Assembly: GCF_011022235.1 (NCBI RefSeq)
Contig: NZ_JAAIYP010000036.1
Location: 62,001-126,000, forward strand
Reading direction: 5' to 3'
DNA: 64,000 bases
Origin: Magnetospirillum aberrantis SpK
Lineage (GTDB): Bacteria > Pseudomonadota > Alphaproteobacteria > Rhodospirillales > Magnetospirillaceae
Part shown: piece after piece, positions 1 to 8,067 of the stretch
Position numbering within the stretch: position 1 is the stretch's first letter
How the letters are laid out: each line of letters opens with the position of its first letter
Program-made: the position numbers and the translations under genes
Notes under the pieces: model-generated
Databases searched by the model: none
What the model was told of the DNA's origin: nothing
Seen by the model: the letters and a program-made list of their open reading frames with translations, nothing else

Positions 1-117
1 GTTGAACGGGAACGGCTGGGGCGTGGGCACCGGCCCGCCCGGCGACGGCACCAGAACGATGTGGATGTCGGCGGCGTTGACGATGCTGTCGCCCATCTTG
101 GCGGCGGGAAGTCCCAT
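1..117 (-). CDS. PAAR-like spike-tip protein of the eCIS (partial)
   Basis: The first 39 codons of a protein that runs off the left edge of the window. The translation begins MGLPAAKMGDSIVNAADIH and continues with a Pro/Gly-rich stretch (PSPGGPVPTPQPFPF). The D-x-H followed by a PGGPxPTPxPxPF pattern is typical of PAAR and DUF4150 proteins, which cap the central spike of contractile injection systems. It lies 12 bp downstream of the gp5-like spike gene, where Afp/PVC clusters usually place the tip protein. The remaining length and any C-terminal extension cannot be judged. Confidence 0.7.
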   Translation of the reverse strand, partial: MGLPAAKMGDSIVNAADIHIVLVPSPGGPVPTPQPFPFN

Positions 118-129
118 GCTGGCGCTCCG

Positions 130-735
130 TCAGTTCAGGTCGATCATGGCCGCCTTGAGGCGGATGCTTTGCGCGCCGTTCATCTGCATCTGCGCCGCGT
201 TCAAATCGGCGGTGACGCTGCCGCCCGTGTTGGTCAGATGCACAGAGGCGCCCTTGATGGTCACCTTGCCCTTGGCGGTGATGGTGACGTCGCCCTGGCT
301 ATCGACGGCGATGGAATTGCCGGCGGTGTCGATGCGGATGGTGTTGCCCTTTTCGTCCGACAGGGTCAGTTGACCGCTGTCGGAATCGTTGAAGGTCAGC
401 ACCTTGCCTTTCTTGGTGCGGATGACGCGCACGTCCTGCTGTTTGGCCTGTTCCACCGGCGGATTCAGCTTGCCGTTCCACAGGAAGCCCAGCACATAAG
501 GCTGGTTGGGATCGCCGTCGCCAAACGCCACCAGCGCCGAATCGCCGACCGCCGGCAGAAAGAAGGCGCCGGTGTCGAGGCCGGCGAACAGGCTCATCAC
601 CGGCACCCAATCGGATTCCAGGCTTTGGCCGGCCACGTTGAAGCTGACCTTGATGCGCCCCATGCCCTTGGGATCCTTGGTGTCGCAGACCTGGGCCAGG
701 GTGACGCCGGGGGCGAGATTGGCGGGCGGACTCAT
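130..735 (-). CDS. gp5/VgrG-like central spike protein
   Basis: 201 aa. The N-terminal half is an OB-fold gp5 domain: GMGRIKVSF near residue 24, then DWVPVMSLFAG and the GDSALVAFGDGDPNQPYVLGF block. From about residue 105 a short beta-helix follows, with repeats such as GNTIRIDTAGNSI and GDVTITAKGKVTIKG, which would form the needle. The role is the trimeric spike under the tube that is driven into the target membrane. Its ATG overlaps the stop of the upstream gpD-like gene by 4 bp, so translation is probably coupled. VgrG is split here into separate hub and spike genes, as is common in eCIS loci. Confidence 0.88.
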   Translation of the reverse strand: MSPPANLAPGVTLAQVCDTKDPKGMGRIKVSFNVAGQSLESDWVPVMSLFAGLDTGAFFLPAVGDSALVAFGDGDPNQPYVLGFLWNGKLNPPVEQAKQQDVRVIRTKKGKVLTFNDSDSGQLTLSDEKGNTIRIDTAGNSIAVDSQGDVTITAKGKVTIKGASVHLTNTGGSVTADLNAAQMQMNGAQSIRLKAAMIDLN

Positions 736-1766
736 GCGCCGCTCCTGCGCAATTGTACGTCGGTGGAATAACCGTGCCGATCGCCGTAGCGATGGGTGCT
801 CGAGGTGATGTAATAGACCCCGTCGAAGCGTTTGCTGAGACCCGACAGGCGCACGTTGACGCCGGCGGTCAGGTCGGGATCGCCCACCAGATTGGCGCTG
901 CCGGCGATGAAGCGTTCCAGCCCCGCCTGATGGCGCGCGTTGGCCACCGCCTGCAACGCCTCGACACTGGTGATGCTCAACTGCTCAATGGTCACCGAGG
1001 ATTGGGGGAAATCGCTGGCCATCTGATAACCGGTCTGGCTGCCGCCCATGCGGTCGCGCACGTTCTGGTCCTGACTGGTGGCGCTGATCACCTTGTTGGT
1101 GGCCGGATCGAAGCTGCGCACCGTGACCTTGCCACCCTCGGTGGGCACGCGCAGATTCAACCGCACCTGTTCCACATCGCGGGGATAGGTCAAGGTACGC
1201 ACCGGATTGGCACCCTCACCCGATGGACGGAACACCAGGGTGGTGCCATCCATCAGCAGCTCGTGATTAAGCAGTTTGCAGCGTTCCAGCAGGAAGTCGT
1301 AATTGCTGACCGCGCGCTGGGCCACGTAATCGTGGATCTCGGTGCGGATGCCCTGGGCCTTCACCGTCAGGCCAGCGGCCCGCGCCACCTGGGTGACGAT
1401 GTCGTTATCGGACAGGTTCTTGAACACCCTGTTGTCCGTACCGAAGCGCAGCCGGTACATGCGGTCGAAGCCACGGATCGAAGCCGTGGCGCGGGAACCG
1501 AAATCGGGCTCGATCGCGGTGATTTCACCCTCGATCAGGGTTTGCAGCTTGTCCAGGCCCAACCGGATGATGATCTGGTCCCCCGGCCGGAAGACGTCCA
1601 GCCGGTCGCCACCCTGCGGACCCGACAGGTCCAAGGTGAAGCTGAACATGGCGGGAACGTTGATTTCGTCCACCACCTCGACGTCACTGATGCTGGCAAC
1701 CATGGACGGTGTCACCGCGTTGCCTTCACGTAGGATGGCGAAGGCGCCGGTCTGGACGCTACGCAT
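732..1766 (-). CDS. gpD-like baseplate hub protein (late control D family)
   Basis: 344 aa from the chosen ATG, which has a GGGAGG ribosome site 5 bp upstream; an in-frame ATG six codons earlier lacks one. The protein matches the phage late-control gpD / VgrG N-terminal family. It has a beta-rich first domain (residues 10-110), the RFGTDNRVFKNLSDNDIVTQV block and the family-typical V-Q-R-x-x-S-N-Y-D-F-L-L-E-R block near the middle. The C-terminal FDGVYYITSSTHRY matches the usual gpD end. It forms the hub that connects tube to spike. It overlaps the LysM gene by 8 bp and the spike gene by 4 bp. Confidence 0.9.
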   Translation of the reverse strand: MRSVQTGAFAILREGNAVTPSMVASISDVEVVDEINVPAMFSFTLDLSGPQGGDRLDVFRPGDQIIIRLGLDKLQTLIEGEITAIEPDFGSRATASIRGFDRMYRLRFGTDNRVFKNLSDNDIVTQVARAAGLTVKAQGIRTEIHDYVAQRAVSNYDFLLERCKLLNHELLMDGTTLVFRPSGEGANPVRTLTYPRDVEQVRLNLRVPTEGGKVTVRSFDPATNKVISATSQDQNVRDRMGGSQTGYQMASDFPQSSVTIEQLSITSVEALQAVANARHQAGLERFIAGSANLVGDPDLTAGVNVRLSGLSKRFDGVYYITSSTHRYGDRHGYSTDVQLRRSGA

Positions 1767-2394
1767 TGCCTCCCCCCGTGTCATGGGTATCGACGATTAC
1801 CAGGGTGCGGCCGACATCGGTCGCGCGGGGAAAGTTCAGCGGGTCGTAGATGTCGTTTTCGTCGGCGATCAACCGCCACTGGCCGGCGTCGCCCAGGGTC
1901 GTCTTGGCGATCAGATACAGGCGGTCGTTCTCGGTCACGGTCCAGAGCTGACGGCAATTGAAATAGCCGCGCGAGGCCAGATCCTCCTGGGTGGTCAGCA
2001 CCGGCTTGAAGGTCACCGTCAGCTCGGCCCGCACCGGGATTCCCGAGGGCAGGAACATGGTGAACTTCTGTTGCAGCCGGGTGACGATGCCGGTGAACAG
2101 CGGCCCCGCCCAGGTGAACACCACCACCGGCGGTTCCTTCCGCACGCCGGTGCCGGTGGTCGGCATGGTCAGGGCGGCGATGCGGTCGGTCTGCTGGCGA
2201 ATGTCGGTCTTGGCATCGTAGCTGTCGAAGAACAGCGACACCACCAGATCGTCGGCGCTGCTGCGCTGGAACTGGATGTTCGAGCCTTCGCCATCCACTT
2301 GCACCGTGCGGTTCAGGGACAATTCGGTGGGATTGTACATGACCGGGATTTCCTCCCGCGTCGCCTCCACCACGATTTTGGCCTTTTCCAGCAT
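1759..2394 (-). CDS. LysM-containing eCIS baseplate protein (Afp7-like)
   Basis: 211 aa. The N-terminal part (VMYNPTELSLNRTVQVDGEG) matches the family found beside gpD in Afp/PVC clusters. A LysM-like module at about residues 150-205 reads as a tryptophan-valine start followed by NDRLYLIAKTTLGDAGQWRL and ends PLNFPRATDVGRTLVI. In related systems the protein clamps the hub to the sheath and baseplate. Its ATG directly follows the stop of the preceding gene (TAAATG, no gap), and its end overlaps the gpD gene. Both point to a tightly coupled structural operon. Confidence 0.88.
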   Translation of the reverse strand: MLEKAKIVVEATREEIPVMYNPTELSLNRTVQVDGEGSNIQFQRSSADDLVVSLFFDSYDAKTDIRQQTDRIAALTMPTTGTGVRKEPPVVVFTWAGPLFTGIVTRLQQKFTMFLPSGIPVRAELTVTFKPVLTTQEDLASRGYFNCRQLWTVTENDRLYLIAKTTLGDAGQWRLIADENDIYDPLNFPRATDVGRTLVIVDTHDTGGGNA

Positions 2395-2949
2395 TTACAC
2401 CCCCCGCCGATAGCGATCCACATCGGCGCGGCGGTCGATGGCGCGGCCGATGCGGTCGGTGAGTTGGTGCAGAACCTCGGGCGAGCGCAGAGCCTCGCGC
2501 AATTCGTGACGCCAGGGCGATGCCTGGGAAATCTCGTGCACCACCCGGCTTTGCACCACGCTGGTGATTCGCTGAACCTGATACTGGGCCTCGGACACGG
2601 CGGTACGGGTGCCCCCCCGGCGGAAAGCCAAAGGCGCACCGGGCGCGGCGCGGTAGAAGATCAGCGGCAACGCAGCTTCGGCGCGGCGCGGCGTCAGGGC
2701 CAGGATGTTCATGACGATCACCGGCTGGGGTTTGCGCAGTTCGCGGGGTTGGCGGATTTCAGCCCGCAGGGAGATGTTGACCTGATGACGGACATTGATG
2801 GTCTGGGGCGGCCGGGCCGCCTGGGCGGCGATGGGACGCGCCCGACGCAACAACACCAGACCTGGCCCGTCATGGCCCGTCCACGGCGTCAAGTCCGGGC
2901 CGCCCCCCACCATCCGCCCGGCGGCTTCCAGCGACCGGGGACGCAGCAT
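2395..2949 (-). CDS. Unrecognised eCIS structural-operon protein
   Basis: 184 aa from an ATG that overlaps the stop of the second tube gene (TGATG). I do not recognise the family with confidence. The sequence is rich in Arg and Ala. The middle (QTINVRHQVNISLRAEI) is strand-like and the last 70 residues look helical (SPWRHELREALRSPEVLHQL). Genes of similar size sit between the second tube gene and the LysM gene in several eCIS loci, so a baseplate or assembly role is plausible from position alone. No signal peptide or membrane segment is visible. Confidence 0.6.
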   Translation of the reverse strand: MLRPRSLEAAGRMVGGGPDLTPWTGHDGPGLVLLRRARPIAAQAARPPQTINVRHQVNISLRAEIRQPRELRKPQPVIVMNILALTPRRAEAALPLIFYRAAPGAPLAFRRGGTRTAVSEAQYQVQRITSVVQSRVVHEISQASPWRHELREALRSPEVLHQLTDRIGRAIDRRADVDRYRRGV

Positions 2950-3386
2950 CAACCGCCCCCGCATTTCACGATGCCTTCATGGGCCAGAACGAAGCGCTGG
3001 GTGGCGACCAGGGTCTGTGCCGCGTCCAGCGACGGCCCCTGCCACTCCGTCGGCCAAGCGTTGAAGAAGTTCCACCACACCGCCCGCTGACCGTTGCGGT
3101 CCATCAGGTAGATGGTGCCGTTCTTGCGCAGGACGTGGCCGTCCAGCGTCGCCTTGTACCAGGTCCACATGGGGTCCTGGGCGGTAATGCCGGCTTCGAG
3201 CGTCAGGTCGGAATAAGAGATCGGACCGGCCAGCTTGTATTCGGTGGTGTTGACCCCGCCCTCACGCACGCTGCGCACCTCGGCGCGTGCTTGCAATCCG
3301 CTCACCGAGGTGAAGCCGCCGACCTGGATGCCTTCCACCTCGACCACGAAATTATAGGCGCTGAACGGATCGACCTTGTTGGCCAT
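2949..3386 (-). CDS. Second tail-tube protein (gp19 family)
   Basis: 145 aa. T4 gp19-like tube fold: FSAYNFVVEVEGIQVGGF near the start, VSGLQARAEV, the long YSDLTLEAGI strand and the FFNAWPTEWQGPSLDA block near the end, which parallels IINAWPTKYETGGL in the first tube protein encoded about 0.5 kb upstream in the operon. In Afp/PVC particles the additional tube paralogue forms the ring joining the tube to the baseplate rather than the bulk tube. It starts 1 bp after the stop of the DUF6760-like gene. Confidence 0.9.
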   Translation of the reverse strand: MANKVDPFSAYNFVVEVEGIQVGGFTSVSGLQARAEVRSVREGGVNTTEYKLAGPISYSDLTLEAGITAQDPMWTWYKATLDGHVLRKNGTIYLMDRNGQRAVWWNFFNAWPTEWQGPSLDAAQTLVATQRFVLAHEGIVKCGGG

Positions 3387-3387
3387 G

Positions 3388-3573
3388 TCACCCCTCCAAG
3401 GGAATTTCGCCGCGATGCTCGTCCGCGTTCATCGCCCGGTTGATCTGGCTGATCCGCTCGCACCACCCGCGCCGGTCCCCATGCTCCATCGCCAGAAGGT
3501 CCGCAAGCGGCCAATGGAAGTGATAGGCGATGAAGGCGATTTCCGCGTAGAGGGCCTCGGAAGAGTCGGTCAG
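3388..3573 (-). CDS. DUF6760-like eCIS mini-protein, probable CTG start
   Basis: 61 aa. I read this small gene directly between the assembly-protein and second tube genes. The core EALYAEIAFIAYHFHW followed by a short helix and a GDRRGWCERISQIN tail matches the small DUF6760 proteins that sit next to the tube genes in eCIS and related phage-tail loci. No ATG, GTG or TTG precedes the conserved core in frame; a stop lies 19 codons upstream of the proposed start. The best start is CTG, which overlaps the upstream stop as CTGA in the same geometry as the ATGA overlaps elsewhere in the operon. Alternatives are an internal ATG that would delete the conserved core, or a start lost by mutation. Confidence 0.7.
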   Translation of the reverse strand: MTDSSEALYAEIAFIAYHFHWPLADLLAMEHGDRRGWCERISQINRAMNADEHRGEIPLEG

Positions 3574-3911
3574 CCGGGCCTGCCCGGCAGGACTTCCCCC
3601 GATTCGAAGTTTTCCTCTTCAAGCGCGTTGATGCGGTTGTAGAGGGCTTGCAGATAGTTGAAATCGACCGAGAACATATCCTCGATCACCTTGGTGTTGA
3701 TCATGTCCAGCGTACCCAGCCGCACGATGACCCGCGACAGGATGATGATGCTGAGATAGCTGGGGTTGGACGCCACCCGAGGGTCGCGCAACGGCAGAAT
3801 CTCGTCGGCGGCGGTGGCCAGACGCATCACGCCTTCACGGTGCAAGGTACCCTCGGCATCGCGATAGCCGATGGGAAGCTTGAATTCTATTTCGGTCTGA
3901 ATGACGGTCAC
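3570..3911 (-). CDS. Small tail-assembly protein
   Basis: 113 aa. The N-terminus, IQTEIEFKLPIGYRDAEGT followed by LHREGVMRLATAADEILPLRD, is characteristic of short phage-tail or eCIS assembly proteins encoded just after the tube. It continues NPSYLSIIILSRVIVRLG and ends with an acidic helix (NRINALEEENFESGE). By analogy with tail-assembly chaperones it probably acts during tube or baseplate building rather than as a major structural subunit; that role is inferred from family and position. Confidence 0.8.
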   Translation of the reverse strand: MTVIQTEIEFKLPIGYRDAEGTLHREGVMRLATAADEILPLRDPRVASNPSYLSIIILSRVIVRLGTLDMINTKVIEDMFSVDFNYLQALYNRINALEEENFESGEVLPGRPG

Positions 3912-3923
3912 GTCGATGCTCCG

Positions 3924-4364
3924 TTATTTCACGCGGGTCATGTAATCCAGGGCGATTTCCAGGGTCTCGACCACCACGTCGCTGCTGGAGGCGTTGAGGC
4001 CGCCGGTCTCGTACTTGGTCGGCCAGGCGTTGATGATGTTCCACCGGCACTTGTCCTGGCCGTCGGCGGCGATAAGGATCAGCGAGATGTTCTTGCGGGT
4101 AGTGGTCGAGCCCTTGTTCAGCACTTGCTGCTGCCACTCGTACAGGTCGGTGGAATCGGTCAGGCCGCGCCGCAGGGTGACCCGCCCATAGGTGGACAGC
4201 CCAGAGAGCGGACGCTTGTAGATGGGGTCCGTGCCTTCGCGGTAATCCACGCTTTCGATGGTGATGTCGGGGATGCTGGCCTCGGAAAACGCGGCGATCT
4301 GGATACCGGCGATTTCGACGCGGAAGCGAAAGCCGCGATACGGATCTGAGAGCGATTGTGCCAT
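3924..4364 (-). CDS. Main inner tube protein (gp19 family)
   Basis: 146 aa. Typical eCIS tube subunit: DPYRGFRFRVEIAGIQIAAF at the N-terminus, EASIPDITIESVDYREG, then KRPLSGLSTYGRVTLRRG and a closing IINAWPTKYETGGLNASSSD. Hexameric rings of this protein stack into the tube that is pushed out on sheath contraction. The gene directly follows the sheath gene (21 bp gap), the standard order, which supports its assignment as the bulk tube and the gene at 2949 as the baseplate-proximal paralogue. Confidence 0.93.
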   Translation of the reverse strand: MAQSLSDPYRGFRFRVEIAGIQIAAFSEASIPDITIESVDYREGTDPIYKRPLSGLSTYGRVTLRRGLTDSTDLYEWQQQVLNKGSTTTRKNISLILIAADGQDKCRWNIINAWPTKYETGGLNASSSDVVVETLEIALDYMTRVK

Positions 4365-4385
4365 GGTCTACAGCCTCTCCGTTGG

Positions 4386-5993
4386 TCACGATCCCGAATC
4401 GGGGCCGGCGGTCTTCTGGGTGATGCGCAGGATGACGAACTCGGCCGGATAGACCGGGGCAAGGCCGATATCGATGGTCAGGATGCCCTGGGCACGAGCG
4501 TCGGGCGGGTTGTTGGATTCGTCGCAGGTGACGAAGAACGCCTCGTCCGCACTGGCACCGAACAGTCCCCCCTGCTGCCACAGCAACGTCAGGAAGGCGG
4601 CGATGTCGCGGGTCACCGACGACCACAATTGTTGGTCGTTGGGTTCGAACACCACCCATTGCAGGCTGTTCTTAAGGCTTTGTTCCACATAGATGAACAG
4701 CCGCCGGACGCTGACATAGGTCCATTGCGTGTCCTGCGAGACGGTGCGGGCACCCCAGATCACGTTGCCGTAATTGATCAGGCTGCGAATGGCGTCGATG
4801 CCATTGGGATTGATGATGTCCTGATCGGCGTCGGTCAGTTGCGTCGCCACCGAGACCACCGTGCGCAGGGCGCCGTCATTGACCCCGGCGGGCGATTTGA
4901 AGACGCCCACATTGGCATCGGTATAGGCGTAACGGCCCAGCACCGGCCCCGAGGCCGGAATCGGCACCTTGCCGCGGGCGATGGGATTATAGATCCACAC
5001 CCAGGGATAATAGAGCGCGCCGTAGCTGGAATTCAGCGCCGGACTGGTGGCCGAGCCAGCCTTGAAGGCGGCGACGCTCTGGACGCTCTGGTTCCATGGC
5101 GGGTCGATCACATAGAACAGGCTGGTCTGCGCCTGGCAGAAATTGAGGCCGCGGTTGATCAGAGCCGCCTGGTCGGCGGAATCCACCATGCCGTCGGTGG
5201 TAGTGATGGCGACGCTGTCGGGAATGGCCAGCAGGCTGACACCCTGCACCGCCGCCAGGGTCCCGTAGGATTTGTCCAGGTCCAACGTGGCCGACGCCCC
5301 TGCGGTGAAGGGAACCGGCGCGTTGGTGTTGGCCGGGCGAGCGCCATCGGCCTTGGCGACACGGATGAACATGGAATTGGCGTTGATGCGCCCGACGAAG
5401 CCGGCGCCGGTATCGGTGAAGCCAGAGAAGCTTTCCAGCGTGTAAAAGGACTTGCTGCCGATGGCGGTGGCCGTCAGACCGTTCTGCCGCACATAGGCGA
5501 TCAGCATCTGGGTGCCCTGGGGCGTCTTGGTGGGGTCAGGGGCCTGGCCGTTGGTGCCGTCGATGACGGTGGCGTCCACCACCACGTCCAGGGTGAACAC
5601 CGGCGCCGTGGCGGTGGTCGGATTGGTGGCCACCGCGTTGCGCACCATGGCTTGAAGATTGTTACCCCAGATGCCGCCGCTGGCGGCGGCCAGGGTAGTG
5701 CCGCCCAGGGACGCGGTGGCGGCCTTGGCACCACTGGAATCGGTACGCACGATCCAGCAGGCCGAACCGCCTTCCAGGAAGAATTCGTACACCGCCCAGG
5801 GCATGAAGGCGCCCCAGATGAAAGCGCCGAACTGCCGTGTGAAGGCGTTCCAACTGGTAATCAGCGTGGGCTCGTTGACCGGTCCGGCCTCGGCCACGCC
5901 AACGAAGGCGGCGACCGACGTGGAGGCGCTTTGGATGCTGCGCGCTCCGGGCACCTCGACCGGATAGACGCCGGGATGAAGGTAATTGACCAC
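4386..5993 (-). CDS. Contractile tail sheath protein
   Basis: 535 aa. It starts VNYLHPGVYPVEVPGARSIQ, the standard opening of Afp/PVC and phage sheath proteins, followed by VAAFVGVAEAGPVNEPTLI. The C-terminal half contains the conserved sheath core (VWGARTVSQDTQWTYVSVRR) and ends PAEFVILRITQ. The start is GTG with an AGGAGAAG ribosome site 5 bp upstream. Only one sheath gene is present in the window, whereas Afp and PVC carry two or three. Contraction of this polymer powers injection. Confidence 0.95.
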   Translation of the reverse strand: MVNYLHPGVYPVEVPGARSIQSASTSVAAFVGVAEAGPVNEPTLITSWNAFTRQFGAFIWGAFMPWAVYEFFLEGGSACWIVRTDSSGAKAATASLGGTTLAAASGGIWGNNLQAMVRNAVATNPTTATAPVFTLDVVVDATVIDGTNGQAPDPTKTPQGTQMLIAYVRQNGLTATAIGSKSFYTLESFSGFTDTGAGFVGRINANSMFIRVAKADGARPANTNAPVPFTAGASATLDLDKSYGTLAAVQGVSLLAIPDSVAITTTDGMVDSADQAALINRGLNFCQAQTSLFYVIDPPWNQSVQSVAAFKAGSATSPALNSSYGALYYPWVWIYNPIARGKVPIPASGPVLGRYAYTDANVGVFKSPAGVNDGALRTVVSVATQLTDADQDIINPNGIDAIRSLINYGNVIWGARTVSQDTQWTYVSVRRLFIYVEQSLKNSLQWVVFEPNDQQLWSSVTRDIAAFLTLLWQQGGLFGASADEAFFVTCDESNNPPDARAQGILTIDIGLAPVYPAEFVILRITQKTAGPDSGS

Positions 5994-6005
5994 GCTGCTT
6001 CTCCT

Positions 6006-6563
6006 CTAGGTGAGATCGAGGTTCAAGACGGTGATGCGGCCCCGCGCCGCACGCACGGTGCGTTCACGGCCAGTCACGCTCAATGTCACGTCGGTCTCGG
6101 CCGCCAGCCGTCCGGCCAGAGCCAGGACATAGGCGCCGGCCCACGGTCCGGCCGCCACGGTCGCGGTCGCCAATTCCCGGGCGTGGCCGCCGCTGTCACG
6201 ATACTGGGCCAGGATGCGCACCTGTCCTGCGGTACCGCCGACACGGCCGCGGATCAGCGTCGCCCAAGACGGAAACGGGTAAAGCGGGGTGGGGTTCAGC
6301 GGGCAGTCCACCACCGCTTCGGCCAGCGGTACCGATGGCGGCACCTGAACCCGCAGGCGGGCGGGAAAGAAGCCCTGGGCCTCCACCTCCACCGCATGGG
6401 CGCCACCGGCCAGACGGGTGAACGCGAAATAGCCCTGGGGTTTGATCAGCGGCGCGACCACACAGCCGTCCACGGTGAAGCGCACCGGCACCCCTTCGAC
6501 CGGCGCGCCGCTGAAACCGTCGATCACCTGCACCACCGCCGACAGGGAATCCAGCTCAACCAT
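6006..6563 (-). CDS. Ig/carboxypeptidase-regulatory-like eCIS accessory protein
   Basis: 185 aa from an ATG inside the end of the DUF4255 gene (8-bp overlap). Residues about 8-90 look like a beta-sandwich of the carboxypeptidase-regulatory or PEGA type: QVIDGFSGAPVEGVPVRFTV, GYFAFTRLAGGAHAVEVEAQGF and FFPARLRVQVPPS. A second strand-rich half covers IRGRVGGTAGQVRILAQY to the end. Proteins of this kind sit between the cap and sheath genes in some eCIS clusters, but their function is not established. An exposed decoration or cap role is an inference from position. Confidence 0.65.
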   Translation of the reverse strand: MVELDSLSAVVQVIDGFSGAPVEGVPVRFTVDGCVVAPLIKPQGYFAFTRLAGGAHAVEVEAQGFFPARLRVQVPPSVPLAEAVVDCPLNPTPLYPFPSWATLIRGRVGGTAGQVRILAQYRDSGGHARELATATVAAGPWAGAYVLALAGRLAAETDVTLSVTGRERTVRAARGRITVLNLDLT

Positions 6564-7197
6564 GGTCCAACTCCTCGGCGGCGGAAGGCGGCGGCGCCTG
6601 AGCCAGCAGCGCCGTCTCGACCATGTCAACGTCTTCGGGTCCGGCACCGGGGATGCGAACCGGGGTAACCCGGTAGAGCTTGGTCAACTTGTACGACTTG
6701 CCGGGAAAACCGCCCCACAGGTCGCGCATCAATTGCGGGTTTTCCGGCTGAGGCACGATGTCCATCACATGGTTGCCGGCCCGCTCCAGCACAGGGTCCA
6801 GCATAGGCCCAGCCAAGGCGGGGACCAGATGCAGCAGGCGCACCAACTTGTCGGCCAGGACCAGTTCGATCTCGGCCGACTTGGCATAGGGTACCATCAT
6901 GTAGATCAGGTCCACCACCATGGGCGCCGGCCGCAGCGCGAACCCCGACGGTCCACGCTCCAATGTCCGAGGTAGGTTGGCCAGCCACGGATTGGGATCG
7001 ATCTGATACAGGAACAGCGACAGCTTGTTCTCGTCATGGCTGTCGATCTCGGCTGGCGAATCGAAGACCACCGCGTTCTCGGCCCTCAATTCGGGAATCC
7101 CCGCCCGGACCAATCGCGCCAGCGCGCGGCTGATCCGGGCGACGATCTGGCCGTCTGTCGATGGCGTTGGCGGGATGGCTGCCGGGTCCAGGGCCAT
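6556..7197 (-). CDS. DUF4255 (Pvc16_N) tube-terminator/cap protein
   Basis: 213 aa. It matches the DUF4255/Pvc16_N family: DGQIVARISRALARLVRAGI near the start, SLFLYQIDPNPWLANLPRT, PAPMVVDLIYMMVPYAKSAE and a YKLTKLYRVTPVRIP strand near the end. In Afp/PVC the equivalent protein (Afp16) ends the tube and sets particle length. It lies just upstream of the sheath module, as in other eCIS loci. The ATG is 3 bp past the stop of the preceding unknown gene. Confidence 0.88.
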   Translation of the reverse strand: MALDPAAIPPTPSTDGQIVARISRALARLVRAGIPELRAENAVVFDSPAEIDSHDENKLSLFLYQIDPNPWLANLPRTLERGPSGFALRPAPMVVDLIYMMVPYAKSAEIELVLADKLVRLLHLVPALAGPMLDPVLERAGNHVMDIVPQPENPQLMRDLWGGFPGKSYKLTKLYRVTPVRIPGAGPEDVDMVETALLAQAPPPSAAEELDHG

Positions 7198-7200
7198 GGC

Positions 7201-8049
7201 TTACAGCATGAACAACGTGTCGGTGGCGCTGACGGCTTGTGGCTGATGGTTGCCCACTTGGCAGGTGGCGGTGATGCCAGGATCGGCGCCCAGCCGCAGA
7301 TAGACAAAGGACGGCCCACCGGGGGCCGGCACCGGAGGCTTTCCGGGAGCCGACGGAAGCAACGGCGCCTGCCACGACAGAAACGCCACCAGCCCGATGG
7401 CCGACGCCTGCTGCCCTCCGCCGGAGGGCGCCGTCTGCAAGGTGATCCGCCGACCGGAATAAAGCATCTTGGACAAGCCGATGGGCCCGTTGCCGCCATA
7501 AAGGGTCAAGCCCATGACCGAGCCGCCTTCCGGCCCCAGCGTCCATTCCACCGGCTGGCCGCCCGGCGGGGTGCCGACGGAGATTTCCACCCGCGCGTTG
7601 GCCGGCGCCCCCTTGATGGACAGCAGCACAGGCACACAATGAGTGCCAGTGGGATGCAGGACGGCGCTGATGCGGCCGTTGCGCCACTGCACCGGCCCGC
7701 CGACACCGAAATAGACCAGCACCACCGCTTCGTTGTTGAGGGTGCAATAGCCCTGGAGGTACTCGACGTCTTCCACCGTCAACGCCAGCGTCAGGGTGAA
7801 GCTGCTGAACTCGGGCGCGGTGGGCGAGGTCACCACCACCAGCACGTCGTCGTCGAACGAGATGCTTTGAATGCACGAGTTGGAATTGTCGGGGTTGTCG
7901 GGAATGACGTTATAGGAAAAGCCCAAGCTATCGGGCGACGCACCGCCCAGGCTCCATTTCACCCCCGGCGAAGTCAGGTTGATGCTGAGATTGGAATTGG
8001 CCGCCACGTTGCTGAACAGCAACACCACGGGTATGGTTTGCGCGCGCAT
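7201..8049 (-). CDS. Unrecognised beta-rich protein, eCIS leader gene 4
   Basis: 282 aa, not recognised. It is strand-rich and has no signal peptide or hydrophobic helix. The N-terminal half reads like a beta-sandwich (SNLSINLTSPGVKWSLGGAS, FSSFTLTLALTVEDVEYL). The central part includes PVLLSIKGAPANARVEISVG and GRRITLQTAPSGGG. A proline-rich linker (PSAPGKPPVPAPGGP) separates a short C-terminal strand region. It is the last of four leader genes that precede the DUF4255 cap gene on the same strand. Possible roles are surface decoration, cargo or a secreted adaptor; the sequence alone does not decide. Confidence 0.6.
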   Translation of the reverse strand: MRAQTIPVVLLFSNVAANSNLSINLTSPGVKWSLGGASPDSLGFSYNVIPDNPDNSNSCIQSISFDDDVLVVVTSPTAPEFSSFTLTLALTVEDVEYLQGYCTLNNEAVVLVYFGVGGPVQWRNGRISAVLHPTGTHCVPVLLSIKGAPANARVEISVGTPPGGQPVEWTLGPEGGSVMGLTLYGGNGPIGLSKMLYSGRRITLQTAPSGGGQQASAIGLVAFLSWQAPLLPSAPGKPPVPAPGGPSFVYLRLGADPGITATCQVGNHQPQAVSATDTLFML

Positions 8050-8067
8050 GTGCTGGCTCCCGTCGGG

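Noticed and set aside
61..771. Long plus-strand open frame opposite the spike gene
   Set aside because: His/Gly/Asp-rich antisense shadow typical of GC-rich DNA; the minus-strand frame matches a known family.
4356..6668. 770-codon plus-strand open frame opposite the sheath gene
   Set aside because: Antisense shadow of the sheath, cap and accessory genes; no protein-like composition.
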